A stretch of DNA of 64,000 nt from Streptomyces cathayae (GTDB taxonomy: Bacteria > Actinomycetota > Actinomycetes > Streptomycetales > Streptomycetaceae), in assembly GCF_029760955.1 (NCBI RefSeq), contig NZ_CP121682.1:4340001-4404000 (forward strand). Direction: 5' to 3'. Position numbers and translations under genes: made by a program. This document shows positions 15,608 through 23,445 of this stretch, piece after piece. How positions within the stretch are numbered: the stretch's first letter is position 1; every line of letters starts with the position of its first letter. Under the pieces are notes generated by a model that was not told the origin of the DNA, did no database searches, and saw only the letters and a program-made list of their open reading frames with translations.

Positions 15608-16537
15608 TCAGGCCGCGCCGGCCTCCTCTGTGATCGCCACCCGTCCGAGCAGTTCCTCGTAGGTCCCCCGGTCGAACTCGCCCGCGGACGGTGCCAGGAC
15701 CGTCGCCGCCGACAGCGCGACCGCGCGGGCGAGGCGGTCCGGCCAGGGCAGTCCGGTGACCAGGCCCGAGAGCAGGCCCGCGACGGCCGAGTCGCCGGCG
15801 CCGGTCGGGTTGCCGTGCAGGGCGGCCGGTGGAGCCGCGTGCCAGTGGCCCTCCGGGGTCACCGCGAGCAGCCCCTGCGGGCCGAGGGAGGCGACCACCG
15901 CGCCGGCGCCGCGGCGGCGGGCGTCCCGGGTGGCGCGCGAGGGCTCGTGGGAGCCGGTGAGTTCGGCCAGTTCGTCGGCGTTGGGCTTGAGGATGTCGGG
16001 GCGGCCCGCGACCCCGCGGCGCAGGGCCGCGCCGCTGGTGTCGAGGAGGACGGGGACTTTGGCGGCGCGGGCGGTGCGGATCAGCCCGGCGTAGGCGCCG
16101 ACCGGGACGCCCGGGGGCAGGCTGCCGCACAGGGCCACCGCCGAGACACCGGCCAGCAGGTCCTCGTAGACCTCCTGGAAGGCGTTCCACTCGGCGGCGG
16201 AGACGGTGGGGCCGGGCTCGTTGAGCTGGGTGGTGGCGCCGGAGCGTTCGTCGACCACGGCGACGGTGCGCCGGGTCGGGCCGGACACCGGGACCAGCGC
16301 GTCCACCAGGCCCGGCACGGGGGTGAGCCGGTCCCGCAGGAGCCGTCCGGTGAGGCCGCCCGCGAAGCCGGTGACCGTCACCTCGTGGCCGAGGGCGGCG
16401 AGCACCCGGGCCACGTTGACGCCTTTGCCGCCGGGGCGTTCGATCACCTCGGTGACCCGGTGGGAGGCGTGCGGGCGCAGGGCCGGTACGCGGTAGGTGA
16501 TGTCGAGAGCGGTGTTCAGCGTGACCGTGAGGATCAC
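15608..16537 (-). CDS. PfkB-family sugar kinase (1-phosphofructokinase/tagatose-6-phosphate kinase type)
   Basis: 309 residues. It has PfkB signatures: MILTVTLNTALDITYRV at the N-terminus, ERPGGKGVNVARVLAALGHEV near 33-53, SLPPGVP, LKPNADELAELTG, and the catalytic anion-hole motif NPTGAGDSAVAG. The hexose-phosphate 1-phosphofructokinase subgroup fits best. Placed downstream of nagA and nagK on the same strand, with 183 bases between, so it may phosphorylate a sugar phosphate derived from amino-sugar or related catabolism; the substrate is inference. Confidence 0.87.
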   Translation of the reverse strand: MILTVTLNTALDITYRVPALRPHASHRVTEVIERPGGKGVNVARVLAALGHEVTVTGFAGGLTGRLLRDRLTPVPGLVDALVPVSGPTRRTVAVVDERSGATTQLNEPGPTVSAAEWNAFQEVYEDLLAGVSAVALCGSLPPGVPVGAYAGLIRTARAAKVPVLLDTSGAALRRGVAGRPDILKPNADELAELTGSHEPSRATRDARRRGAGAVVASLGPQGLLAVTPEGHWHAAPPAALHGNPTGAGDSAVAGLLSGLVTGLPWPDRLARAVALSAATVLAPSAGEFDRGTYEELLGRVAITEEAGAA

Positions 16538-16645
16538 CGGGCCGACCTCCCCCCTTGGCTACGTCTGGCGTTCGCCGTCTGCTGTGCGTTCCGGGGTTCC
16601 GGAACACCGGGGTCCTGATCATGCCAAACAGACGGCGGTCGGCCC

Positions 16646-16718
16646 ACCCCTGAGACCGGCCACCGACTCTGACCGGCCACCAGCTCCTGACCGGCGGACG
16701 GCTCCTGACCGGCGGACG
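16646..16718 (-). repeat. Degenerate tandem repeat, 18-base unit x4
   Basis: GCTCCTGACCGGCGGACG occurs twice exactly (16683-16700, 16701-16718), preceded by two degenerate units with GACCGGCCACC. It fills most of the gap between nagA and the PfkB kinase. Confidence 0.8.
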
Positions 16719-16720
16719 GA

Positions 16721-17893
16721 TCAGCCCCGTCGGGGATCGACCACCCACTCACCCCGGCGCATCACGCCCCTGAGGGTGAACTCCGCGTCGAGGACCACCA
16801 GGTCGGCGTCCTTGCCGGGTTCCAGGGAGCCGATCCGGTCGTCCATGCCCAGCAGCCGGGCCGGATTGGCGGACAGGGCCGCCACCGCGTGCTCGACGGG
16901 CAGCCCGTCGACGGTCACCGCACGCTTGAGCGCACGGTCCAGGGTGAGCGTCGAGCCCGCGATGGAGCCGCCCTCCACCAGGCGGGCCACGCCGTCCTCG
17001 ACGTCCACCTCCAGCGGGCCGAGCATGTAGCGGCCGTCGCCGAAACCGGCCGCGTCCATCGCGTCCGTGATGAACGCCACCCGCCCGGGGCCCGCGTGAC
17101 GGAACGCCAGCCGGAGGGCGGCCGGGTGCAGATGCGTACCGTCGTTGATCAGCTCGACCGTGACCCGCTCGTCCTCCAGGAGGGCGGTGACCGGGCCGGG
17201 GGCGCGGTGGCCGAGCGCCGGCATCGCGTTGAACAGGTGGGTGGCGACCGTGGCGCCCGCGTCGATGGCCGCCACGGTCTGCTCGTACGTCGCGTCGGTG
17301 TGGCCGACGGCCGCGATCACGCCGTGCTCGGCCAGCAGGCGTACGGAGTCGAGGCCGCCGGGCAGTTCGGTGGCGAGGGTGACCATCCTCGCGTGGCCGT
17401 GCGCCGCGTCGATCAGCTTGCGGACCTCCGCCGGGTCGGGGTCGCGCAGCAGTTCCTCGGAGTGCGCGCCCTTGCGGCACGGTGAGATGAACGGCCCCTC
17501 GAAGTGGACGCCGGCGATGTCGCCCTGCTCGGCCAGTTCCGCCAGCAGGCCCGCGCGCCGGGCGAGGAAGTCCAGGTCGCCGGTGACGGTCGAGGCGACC
17601 AGGGTGGTGGTGCCGTGCAGGCGGTGGGTGTGGATGCCCTTGAGGACGTCGTCGACCGTTCCGGAGGTGAAGGACGCGCCGCCGCCGCCGTGGTTGTGGA
17701 GGTCGACGAAGCCGGGGACCAGCCAGTGACCGGTCAGGTCGAGCGTCTCGGCGGCGCTTTCAGGAGTGTCGGAGGGGGCGTTCGCGGGGGCCGTGGCGGT
17801 GATGCGCGTGCCGTCGACGGTCACGCGGCCGTCGTCCACGGTCCCGGTGGGCAGTACCACCCGGGCACCGGTGAGAACCTTCGTGGGGGCCAT
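16721..17893 (-). CDS. nagA: N-acetylglucosamine-6-phosphate deacetylase
   Basis: 390 residues, normal for NagA. Amidohydrolase motifs are in order: VPGFVDLHNHGGGG (metal His pair), GVHFEGPFISPCRKGAH (catalytic metal Glu), GHTDATYEQT, ATHLFNAMPALGHRAPG, LINDGTHLHPA, and ITDAMDAAG with the general-base Asp. It deacetylates GlcNAc-6-P to glucosamine-6-P in cytosolic chitin/peptidoglycan sugar catabolism. The start codon is next to the nagK stop (17893), indicating translational coupling in a nagKA operon. In S. coelicolor this operon is DasR-controlled; a DasR-like site lies upstream. Confidence 0.95.
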   Translation of the reverse strand: MAPTKVLTGARVVLPTGTVDDGRVTVDGTRITATAPANAPSDTPESAAETLDLTGHWLVPGFVDLHNHGGGGASFTSGTVDDVLKGIHTHRLHGTTTLVASTVTGDLDFLARRAGLLAELAEQGDIAGVHFEGPFISPCRKGAHSEELLRDPDPAEVRKLIDAAHGHARMVTLATELPGGLDSVRLLAEHGVIAAVGHTDATYEQTVAAIDAGATVATHLFNAMPALGHRAPGPVTALLEDERVTVELINDGTHLHPAALRLAFRHAGPGRVAFITDAMDAAGFGDGRYMLGPLEVDVEDGVARLVEGGSIAGSTLTLDRALKRAVTVDGLPVEHAVAALSANPARLLGMDDRIGSLEPGKDADLVVLDAEFTLRGVMRRGEWVVDPRRG

Positions 17894-18879
17894 CAGGCGG
17901 TTACCTCCGAGGAGTCGTCCGAGGGGGCGGTGGGGGCGGTGTCAGGGGTGGTGGCAGCGGTGGCCTCGAGGAGGTCCCAGGCGAGGAGCCCCGCGCCCCG
18001 GCATCCGGCGGTGTCCCCGAGGACGGCCGGGACCAGGGACGGCGGTTTCTGGAAGGTGACCCGCCGCCGGACCGCCTCCCGCAGGGGTGCGAACAGGGTT
18101 TCCCCTGCCTCGGCCAGCCCGCCACCGATGATCAGGGTGCGCGGGTCCAGCAGGGTGAGCGCGGTGACCAGCCCGTCGGCGAGGGCGTCGACGGCCTCCT
18201 GCCAGACCTCCCGGGCCCGTACGTCGCCGGACTCCACGGCCTGGGCGCAGTCGGCCGCGTCCGCGCCCGGGTCGCCGCAGGCCGCCGCCCAGGCCTCGCC
18301 GACCGCCGCCGCGGACGCGAACCGCTCCAGGCAGCCGCGCTGACCGCACGGGCAGGGGGCGCCCCCGGGCCGTACGACGATGTGGCCGATCTCTCCGGCG
18401 AAGCCGTGCGCGCCCGCCTCCACCCGGCCGTCGATGCCGATGGCGCCCGCGATGCCGGTGCCCAGCGGGACGAACAGGAACCGGTCGGCGCCCCGGCCCG
18501 CCCCGACGCGGCCCTCGGCGAGCCCGCCGGTGCGGACGTCGTGGCCGAGGGCGACGGGGAGGCCGCCGAGCCGCTGGGCGAGCAGGGCGCGCAGCGGGAC
18601 GTCGCGCCAGCCGAGGTTGGCGGAGTAGACGGCGACGCCCTCCGTCTCGTCGACGATGCCGGGGACGGCGAGGCCGGCGGCGGAGGCGGGCTCGCCGTAG
18701 CGCTCGACGCCATGGGCGCGGAGTTCGGCGGCGAAGCCGAGGATGCCGGCGACGACCGCGTCCGGGCCGCGGTCCCGGCCGGTGGCGCGGCGGGCCTGGT
18801 GCAGCAGCTCGCCGTCCGCTCCGACCAGGGCGGCCTTCATCCCGGTGCCGCCCACATCGAGGGCGATGACGTGTTTCAC
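17893..18879 (-). CDS. nagK: ROK-family N-acetylglucosamine kinase
   Basis: 328 residues. The ROK kinase fold has phosphate-binding IALDVGGTGMKAALVG at the N-terminus, GHDVRTGGLAEGRVGAGRG, the sugar-site FAGEIGHIVVRPGG, and the zinc motif CPCGQRGCLE. It probably phosphorylates GlcNAc before NagA acts. GTG at 18879 is chosen because MKHVIALDVGGTG is a normal ROK start; this GTG lies inside a parS-like palindrome. A longer frame to 19056 crosses the DasR-like operator and is rejected. The C-terminal 25 residues are Thr/Pro/Ser-rich. It is divergent from a sugar-binding lipoprotein gene with a shared regulatory region of about 98 bases. Confidence 0.92.
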   Translation of the reverse strand: MKHVIALDVGGTGMKAALVGADGELLHQARRATGRDRGPDAVVAGILGFAAELRAHGVERYGEPASAAGLAVPGIVDETEGVAVYSANLGWRDVPLRALLAQRLGGLPVALGHDVRTGGLAEGRVGAGRGADRFLFVPLGTGIAGAIGIDGRVEAGAHGFAGEIGHIVVRPGGAPCPCGQRGCLERFASAAAVGEAWAAACGDPGADAADCAQAVESGDVRAREVWQEAVDALADGLVTALTLLDPRTLIIGGGLAEAGETLFAPLREAVRRRVTFQKPPSLVPAVLGDTAGCRGAGLLAWDLLEATAATTPDTAPTAPSDDSSEVTA

Positions 18880-18887
18880 GTGGAACA
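18872..18887 (+). promoter_or_regulatory. parS-like ParB-binding site
   Basis: TGTTTCACGTGGAACA equals the reverse complement of the well-known 16-base bacterial parS core TGTTCCACGTGAAACA, with no mismatch. It covers the GTG start of nagK (18879-18877). Streptomyces chromosomes carry many parS sites clustered near oriC and a few farther away. Confidence 0.75.
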
Positions 18888-18907
18888 GTGTGGCCCCGGG
18901 ACCCGCA

Positions 18908-18923
18908 AGAGGTCTAGTCCACT
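18908..18923 (+). promoter_or_regulatory. DasR-responsive element (dre)
   Basis: AGAGGTCTAGTCCACT matches the dre consensus AGTGGTCTAGACCACT at 14 of 16 positions. A second, weaker half-like match (CGTGGTGTAGACCTTA) lies at 18926-18941. The site is between divergent nagK and the sugar-binding lipoprotein and could control both. DasR is a GntR-family repressor released by glucosamine-6-P. Confidence 0.8.
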
Positions 18924-18977
18924 TACGTGGTGTAGACCTTATTCCGAATATCGGACTACCGGAAAACCTTCGAACGG

Positions 18978-20279
18978 ATGGCGCAGAGCGCCGGGTTGGG
19001 GCAGGAAGCAGTGCAGCGTCGGGGCTTGGCAAGGACGATCGCGGTGGTGTCCGCACTGGGACTGACGGGAGTCCTCGGCGGATGCGGTGCCGGCAAGGGC
19101 TCCTCCGACGTGACGCTGAGACTGGTCGCCGCCGACTACGGCACCGGCGGGGCCGACAGCTCCGAGAAGTACTGGGCCGCGCTGACGGAGCGGTACGAGA
19201 CCGAGCACCCGGGCGTGAAGATCGACGTCAGCGTCCACTCCTGGAACGACGTCGACCGCGAGGTCAAGAAGATGGTCGACGCGGGCGACCCGCCGGACAT
19301 GGCCCAGATCGGCGCCTACGCCGACTACGCCGCCCAGGGCCTGCTCCACAAGGCCGACGACGTGCTCTCCATCCCCGTCCAGGCCGACTTCGTCTCGCAG
19401 TTGGCCAACGCGGGCCAGGTCAACGGAGTGCAGTACGGCATGCCGTTCGCCGCCTCCACGCGCGTGCTGTTCTACAACAAGACCCTGTTCGAGAAGGCCG
19501 GCCTCACCCCGCCGAAGACCTGGGACGACCTCGCCGCGAACGCCGCGGCGCTCAAGGCGGAGGGCGTGAAGTACCCCTACGCGCTGCCCCTCGGCCCGGA
19601 GGAGGCGCAGGCCGAGACCATGCAGTGGCTGCTCAGCGGCAACGGCGGCTACGTCGACTCCCTGGGCTCCTACGGCTTCGACTCCGCGGAGAACACCGCG
19701 ACCGTCACCTGGCTGAAGGACGAACTGGTCGGCAAGGGCCTGACCGGCCCGGTGGCGCCCGGAAAGCTCGACCGTGCCGAGGCGTTCGCCGCCTTCGCCG
19801 ACGGCGACGTCGGCATGCTGAACGGCCACCCCTCGCTGATCGAGACGGCCGGGAAGAAGGGCGTGGAGTTCGGCACCGTGCCGACGCCGGGGATCGACGG
19901 CGAGAGCCGGGCCACGCTCGGGGTCGCCGACTGGATGATGGCCTTCAACAAGAACGGCCACGACGACGAGATCGGCGAGTTCCTCGACTTCGTCTACAGC
20001 GAGAAGAACGTGCTCGACTTCTCCCGCAACCACAACCTGCTGCCGGTCACCACCTCCGCGTCCCGGACGATGGACGGGGCCGAGCAGGACAAGGACCTCA
20101 AGCCCTTCCTCGGCGAGCTGGCCACCTCGGAGCTCTACCCGGTCGGCAACACCTCCTGGGCCGCGGTCAACGTGGCCGTCAAGCAGCAGATCGGCAAGGC
20201 GGTCGCCCCGGGCGGCAGCCCCAAGGGCGTGCTGGGCGGCCTCCAGGCGACCGCGACGCGCGCGGAGAGCTCGCACTAG
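18978..20279 (+). CDS. Orphan ABC-transporter sugar-binding lipoprotein
   Basis: 433 residues. A lipoprotein signal peptide (RRGLARTIAVVSALGLTG with lipobox VLGGC) is followed by a family 1 extracellular solute-binding protein: LRLVAADYGTGG, YETEHPGVKIDV, GDPPDMAQIGAYADYAAQG, YGMPFAASTRVLFYNKTLF, FADGDVGMLNGHPSLI. No permease or ATPase gene follows, so it must use transport components encoded elsewhere, plausibly the shared ATPase MsiK. It shares a DasR-like operator with nagK, so an amino-sugar or chitooligosaccharide ligand is likely but unproven. An alternative GTG start at 19011 with AGGAAG upstream would give a shorter, more typical signal peptide. Confidence 0.9.
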   Translation: MAQSAGLGQEAVQRRGLARTIAVVSALGLTGVLGGCGAGKGSSDVTLRLVAADYGTGGADSSEKYWAALTERYETEHPGVKIDVSVHSWNDVDREVKKMVDAGDPPDMAQIGAYADYAAQGLLHKADDVLSIPVQADFVSQLANAGQVNGVQYGMPFAASTRVLFYNKTLFEKAGLTPPKTWDDLAANAAALKAEGVKYPYALPLGPEEAQAETMQWLLSGNGGYVDSLGSYGFDSAENTATVTWLKDELVGKGLTGPVAPGKLDRAEAFAAFADGDVGMLNGHPSLIETAGKKGVEFGTVPTPGIDGESRATLGVADWMMAFNKNGHDDEIGEFLDFVYSEKNVLDFSRNHNLLPVTTSASRTMDGAEQDKDLKPFLGELATSELYPVGNTSWAAVNVAVKQQIGKAVAPGGSPKGVLGGLQATATRAESSH

Positions 20280-20340
20280 GACTCCCCGTGACCCCCGCCG
20301 CCGGTGACCCGATGTCAGTGGCGGGGGCTACCGTCGGGGC

Positions 20341-20574
20341 ATGGATGAGGAACGGCTGGCCCGGCGCGAGCAGGACATCATCGCGCTGGAGCGCCGCGGC
20401 TTCCTCGGCCCCGGCGTGAAGGAACGGGCGATACGCGAGGAGCTGGGCCTGGCCCCGGTGCGCTACTACCAGCTCCTCAACGCCCTGCTCGACGACCCCC
20501 GCGCCCTGGCCCACGACCCGGTCACGGTGAACCGGCTCAGACGCGTCCGCGAGTCCCGCCGCACGCAACGCTGA
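20341..20574 (+). CDS. DUF3263 family small DNA-binding-like protein
   Basis: 77 residues, highly charged and helical: LARREQDIIALERRGF, KERAIREELGLAPVRYYQLLNALLDDPRALAHDPVTVNRLRRVRESR. This is the actinobacterial DUF3263 pattern, with helix-turn-helix character around AIREELGLAPVRYYQLLNAL. The function is unknown. The start is well supported by the conserved MDEERLARREQDII opening. Confidence 0.88.
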   Translation: MDEERLARREQDIIALERRGFLGPGVKERAIREELGLAPVRYYQLLNALLDDPRALAHDPVTVNRLRRVRESRRTQR

Positions 20575-20957
20575 CCGCGGCCGCCCGGGGCACCGGAGCC
20601 GATCCCGGCGGCGGACCGGGCGGGGCGGACCGGCCGGGGGCGCCGGGGCGCACCGGGAGGCGGGACGCGGAGGCGCGCCCGCCCGCCGGGCGGGCCGGGA
20701 TGCCGGGAGCCGCGCCCGGAGGCGTTCGCGAACCCGAGAGCCCGAGCAGCCGGCGGCGGGCACACTCGCGCGCCGGGACACCGGAGCGGCACCGGGACGC
20801 AGAAGCGGGCCCGCCCGGCGGGCCCGGGGTGCTGGGAGCCGGGTTCGGACGAGTTCGGGGCCGAGGCGCTGGCCCCGGACTCGAACGAGCCCGGGGCCAA
20901 TACGCCGGACCCGGGGCCGGAGGTCCGGGGAGACGCGTTCGTGGGGGCAGGGCCGGG
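20575..20957. other. GC-rich repeated intergenic region with hairpins
   Basis: No gene seen. Two imperfect copies of a roughly 130-base block occur (about 20630-20760 and 20780-20900), sharing CACCGGGA, GCGGGC/GCCCGCC palindromes and TGCTGGGAGCCG-like segments. GGGCCCGC-CCG-GCGGGCCC near 20806-20824 can terminate transcription from both convergent genes. Confidence 0.6.
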
Positions 20958-21863
20958 TCAGGCGGGGTGCAGGGACGATGCCAGGGCCCGGAGCAGGCGT
21001 ACGACTCCGGCGGGGCCGTCGACCACCAGGTCCGCGCGTTCCCTCAGCTCGGGGACCTCGTCGCTGCCGCTGCACACCAGCAGGCCGGGGACGCCCTCGG
21101 AGCGGAGCTCCTCGACGGCGGCGTACGCGGGAAGGTCACCCAGGTCGTCCCCCGCGTAGAGGACGGACCCGGCGCCGATCTCACGGGCGTGCTCCAGCAG
21201 GGCCACACCCTTGTCCATCCCCGGCGGACGCAGCTCCAGGACCATGCGGCCCGGCTCCACGACCAGGCCGTGCCGGGCCGCCAGCTCGGCCAGCGGCCCG
21301 CGCAGCGCCTCGAACGCGCCCCGGGGGTCGGCGGCCCTGCGGGTGTGGACGGCCACCGCACGGCCCTTCTCCTCGATCCGGACACCCTCGCCGGCACCGG
21401 CCCGGTCGAGCAGCCCCGGCAGTTCCGCGCGCACCCCGGCGACACCGGGGTGCGGGGCGGGCGCGGTGATGTCGCCGGTGGCGGCGTCCCAGCGTTCGGC
21501 GCCGTAGTGGCCGAGGACGACGAGGTGCTCCAGACCGGGGACGCCCGCGAAGCCGCCGTTGCGCACCGCGACCTCGGGCGGCCGGCCCGTGATCACCGCC
21601 ACGGAGGCCACCCCCGGGGCGAGCGCGGTGAGCGCGGGCACCGCCTCCGGGTGGGCGCGGGCCTGCTCCGGGTCGGGCACGATCGGCGAGAGCGTGCCGT
21701 CGAAGTCGAGGCCGATCAGCGCCTTCCCCGGCCGCGCGAGCAACGCGTCGAGCCCCTCCCGCCCGGCCCGCGTGGCGGGCGTCGGCAGGGGCTCCGCGGC
21801 GCTCGGGCCGGCGGTGTCCGCGTGTGTGGCATGCGGGTCCGTGGAATCCGTATGACTGCCCAT
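20958..21863 (-). CDS. otsB: Trehalose-6-phosphate phosphatase
   Basis: 301 residues. HAD-superfamily motifs are present: GLDFDGTLSPI (catalytic Asp near residue 53), VAVITGRP, LVVLGHYGAERW, the lid/cap segment with EKGRAVAVHTRRA, ELRPPGMDKGVAL, and YAGDDLGDLPAY. It removes phosphate from trehalose-6-P made by OtsA, encoded just upstream on the same strand. The N-terminal 35 residues are variable and hydrophilic. The gap to otsA is 83 bases. Confidence 0.94.
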   Translation of the reverse strand: MGSHTDSTDPHATHADTAGPSAAEPLPTPATRAGREGLDALLARPGKALIGLDFDGTLSPIVPDPEQARAHPEAVPALTALAPGVASVAVITGRPPEVAVRNGGFAGVPGLEHLVVLGHYGAERWDAATGDITAPAPHPGVAGVRAELPGLLDRAGAGEGVRIEEKGRAVAVHTRRAADPRGAFEALRGPLAELAARHGLVVEPGRMVLELRPPGMDKGVALLEHAREIGAGSVLYAGDDLGDLPAYAAVEELRSEGVPGLLVCSGSDEVPELRERADLVVDGPAGVVRLLRALASSLHPA

Positions 21864-21946
21864 ACCGCCAACCTATCCATGCCCGCCCCGCGGCACGCCA
21901 CCCCGACCGGCCGTACAGGACAGATCCCCTCGGGGACCCGCCCGGC

Positions 21947-23353
21947 CTACGACTCCTCGCGGAGGGCGTTCAGCTGGTCCAGGAACCACTTCTGCGGTGG
22001 CAGCGCGGTCGCCGCCGCGGTCAGGCGCTTGGCGCCTTCGGTCCGCTCCGCCGGGCCCGTCGTGAGGGCCTCGTGCAGGGCGCGCGCCGTGGCGACCACG
22101 TCGTACGGATTGACGGTGATCGCGTCCTCGCCCAGCTCCTCGTGCGCGCCCGCCTCCCGGGACAGCACCAGCGCGCAGCCCCCCTCGGCGAGGATCGGGA
22201 TCTCCTTGGCGACCAGGTTCATCCCGTCCCGGATGGGGTTGACCAGCGCCACGTCGGCCAGCCGGTACGCGGCCAGCGAGCGCGCGAAGTCGTCCCTGAC
22301 GTGCAGCACGACCGGACGCCAGCCGGGCGTCCCGTACCGCTCGTTGATCTCCTCGGCGACCCGCCGCACCTCGGCGGTGTACTCGCGGTACACGGCGAGG
22401 TCCTGCCGGGACGGATAGGCGAAGGCGAGGTGCACCACCCGTTCGCGCCACTCGGGGCGGTCCTCGAGGAGCTGCCGGTACGCCAGCAGACCGCGCACGA
22501 TGTTCTTCGACAGTTCGGTCCGGTCGACCCGGACGACCGTCCGCCGCGCGGTGCCGTCGGGGGCCGTGCCGATCTCCTCGCGCAGCGTGAGGAGCCGCTC
22601 CTCGACGTCCGCCTCCCGCGCGCGCCCGCGCAGGAAGTCCGCGTCGGCGCCCAGCCCGTGCACACCGATCCGGGTGTCGCCGAGCCCGCCCACGAACCGC
22701 TCGCAGCACGCGGTGAACGCGTCCGCCCAGCGGTGGGTGAGGAAACCGAGCCGGTCCGCGCCCAGCATCCCGCGCAGCACCTGCCCGGCGATGTCGTCGG
22801 GCAGCATCCCGAAGTACTCCGGCGGCGCCCACGGTGTGTGCGAGAAGTGGCCGATGTGCAGGTCGGGGCGGAGCTCCCGGAGCAGCCCCGGGACCAGCGT
22901 CAGGTGGTAGTCCTGCACCAACACCGCGGCCCTCTGCGCCGCCTCCTCGGCCAGCGCCTCGGCGAAGGCCCGGTTGTAGGCCTCGTAGGAGGCCCACTGC
23001 CGCCGGAACTCCGCGTCGAAGACGGGCTCCACCGGTGTCTGGTACAGCATGTGGTGCACGAACCACAGCACCGAGTTGGCGATGCCGTTGTACGCGTCGG
23101 CGTGCACGTCCGCCGGGATGTCCAGCATCCGCACGCCGTCCTCGCCGACCCCGCGCCGCACGGCCTCGCGGTCGCCGTCGGACAGCGCCGAGCACACCCA
23201 CAGCGACCCCGCGTCCGGCCCGATCGCCGACAGCCCGGACACCAGTCCGCCGCCACCGCGTCCGGTCCGCAGCGAACCGTCCTCCTCCACCGTGTACGAA
23301 ACGGGGCCGCGATTCGACGCGACCAGCACCCGGGCACCTTGCATGGAAGCCAT
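21947..23353 (-). CDS. otsA: Trehalose-6-phosphate synthase (GT20)
   Basis: 468 residues. GT20 motifs: VLVASNRGPVSY, GRGGGGLVSGLSAI (UDP/GDP-glucose phosphate loop), WVCSALSDGD, VLVQDYHLTLVPGLLRE, HFSHTPWAPPEYFGMLP, RVDRTELSKNIVRGL, DVALVNPIRDGMNLVAKE and LVLSREAGAHEELG. It transfers glucose from a nucleotide-glucose donor to glucose-6-P. With otsB it forms the OtsAB trehalose pathway for osmotic and spore desiccation protection. A second in-frame ATG three codons downstream (23344) is equally possible as the start. Confidence 0.95.
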   Translation of the reverse strand: MASMQGARVLVASNRGPVSYTVEEDGSLRTGRGGGGLVSGLSAIGPDAGSLWVCSALSDGDREAVRRGVGEDGVRMLDIPADVHADAYNGIANSVLWFVHHMLYQTPVEPVFDAEFRRQWASYEAYNRAFAEALAEEAAQRAAVLVQDYHLTLVPGLLRELRPDLHIGHFSHTPWAPPEYFGMLPDDIAGQVLRGMLGADRLGFLTHRWADAFTACCERFVGGLGDTRIGVHGLGADADFLRGRAREADVEERLLTLREEIGTAPDGTARRTVVRVDRTELSKNIVRGLLAYRQLLEDRPEWRERVVHLAFAYPSRQDLAVYREYTAEVRRVAEEINERYGTPGWRPVVLHVRDDFARSLAAYRLADVALVNPIRDGMNLVAKEIPILAEGGCALVLSREAGAHEELGEDAITVNPYDVVATARALHEALTTGPAERTEGAKRLTAAATALPPQKWFLDQLNALREES

Positions 23354-23445
23354 ACGCCTGAACCTAGCCCGCCTCCGAAACGCTCAAACGTAACGGATCA
23401 GCCGTATACGGCCCGGGCGTTCCGGCCGGGGCGTGCCCGTCGTGC

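Noticed and set aside
22000..23201. Minus-strand ORF parallel to otsA in another frame
   Set aside because: Out-of-frame shadow; the otsA frame carries all GT20 motifs.
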